A stretch of DNA of 14,472 nucleotides from C00003060 sp964502635. GTDB lineage: Bacteria > Desulfobacterota > Desulfobacteria > Desulfobacterales > C00003060. The notes under the pieces were generated by a model. That model was not told the origin of the DNA, made no database searches, and was given only the letters and a program-made list of their open reading frames with translations. This document shows, in pieces, positions 14,360 to 14,472 of this stretch (its first letter is position 1; every line of letters begins with the position of its first letter). The stretch covers positions 1 to 14,472 of the forward strand of contig CAZCXI010000078.1 in NCBI GenBank assembly GCA_964502635.1, written 5' to 3'. Both the position numbers and the translations under genes were made by a program.

Positions 14360-14388
14360 CCTATAGCCTATTTCCATCACCTTGTCAA
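14360..14388 (-). promoter_or_regulatory. Sigma-70 type promoter for apbE
   Basis: On the minus strand a perfect TTGACA (14388-14383) and TATAGG (14365-14360, 4/6) are separated by 17 bp. The start would be near 14353, giving a leader of about 93 nt before ATG 14260. The leader is too short for an FMN riboswitch. Confidence 0.55.
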
Positions 14389-14397
14389 CTATTCACC

Positions 14398-14419
14398 GGA
14401 AGGAGAAGGGAAGGAGAAG
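14398..14419. repeat. Two tandem copies of an 11-bp purine repeat
   Basis: GGAAGGAGAAG occurs twice in perfect tandem, 10 bp upstream of the apbE -35 box. No start codon follows at ribosome-site distance on the plus strand. The remaining bases to 14472 show no gene. Confidence 0.5.
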
Positions 14420-14472
14420 GGGACGTCCATCAATAAGTAATTAACTTGACGTGATGATGAAATACTGATAAT

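Noticed and set aside
14446..14472. Plus-strand promoter at the window end (TTGACG with GATAAT)
   Set aside because: The spacing is 15 bp and the downstream context is outside the window, so it cannot be judged.

Overview
The window looks like chromosomal DNA of an anaerobic Desulfobacterota (former Deltaproteobacteria), probably a sulfate reducer or close relative. This is an inference from gene content: a hybrid-cluster protein with the anaerobe-type N-terminal C-x2-C-x8-C-x5-C motif, a ThiD-ThiN fusion for thiamine synthesis, an mlaEFD phospholipid transporter joined to a sigma-54 type two-component system, and a Tat-exported ApbE. I see no rRNA, tRNA, CRISPR array, phage gene or transposase gene.

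Layout. (1) 1-1839: hcp on + with a Crp/Fnr-architecture dyad upstream. (2) 1840-2266: no gene; it holds a 14-bp-stem hairpin. (3) 2267-4293: two translationally coupled + genes, an LD-carboxypeptidase and a cytosolic beta-lactamase-fold serine hydrolase. (4) 4271-4526: a 256-bp palindromic MITE-like insertion that supplies the stop codon of the serine hydrolase. (5) 4605-5942: thiDN on -, divergent from (6) 6110-12322: mlaE, mlaF, mlaD, a sensor kinase and an NtrC-family regulator, all + and probably one operon. (7) 12323-13222: no protein gene but dense structure. It contains three repeats at exact 70-bp spacing, a sigma-54 type promoter, a candidate ~87-nt small RNA ending in a strong terminator, a second terminator facing the other way, and a 201-bp nested inverted-repeat element. 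(8) 13223-14260: apbE on -, with a good sigma-70 promoter.

How it may work together. The mla genes move phospholipids between the membranes. The downstream kinase has a periplasmic sensor region and its partner is a sigma-54 activator with REC, AAA+ (GAFTGA) and Fis-type HTH domains. About 415 bp after the regulator lies a GG-N10-GC promoter, preceded by repeats placed like enhancer sites. It would drive a short RNA made of a hairpin, an anti-Shine-Dalgarno-like CCUCC linker and a terminator. I read this as a possible envelope-responsive TCS-to-sRNA circuit (inference).

The second strong observation is one hairpin that occurs twice, inside two otherwise different palindromic elements (4381-4425 on - and 13043-13087 on +). 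Its unpaired bases are fully conserved, while all five differing base pairs are compensated on both sides. That points to selection on the folded form.
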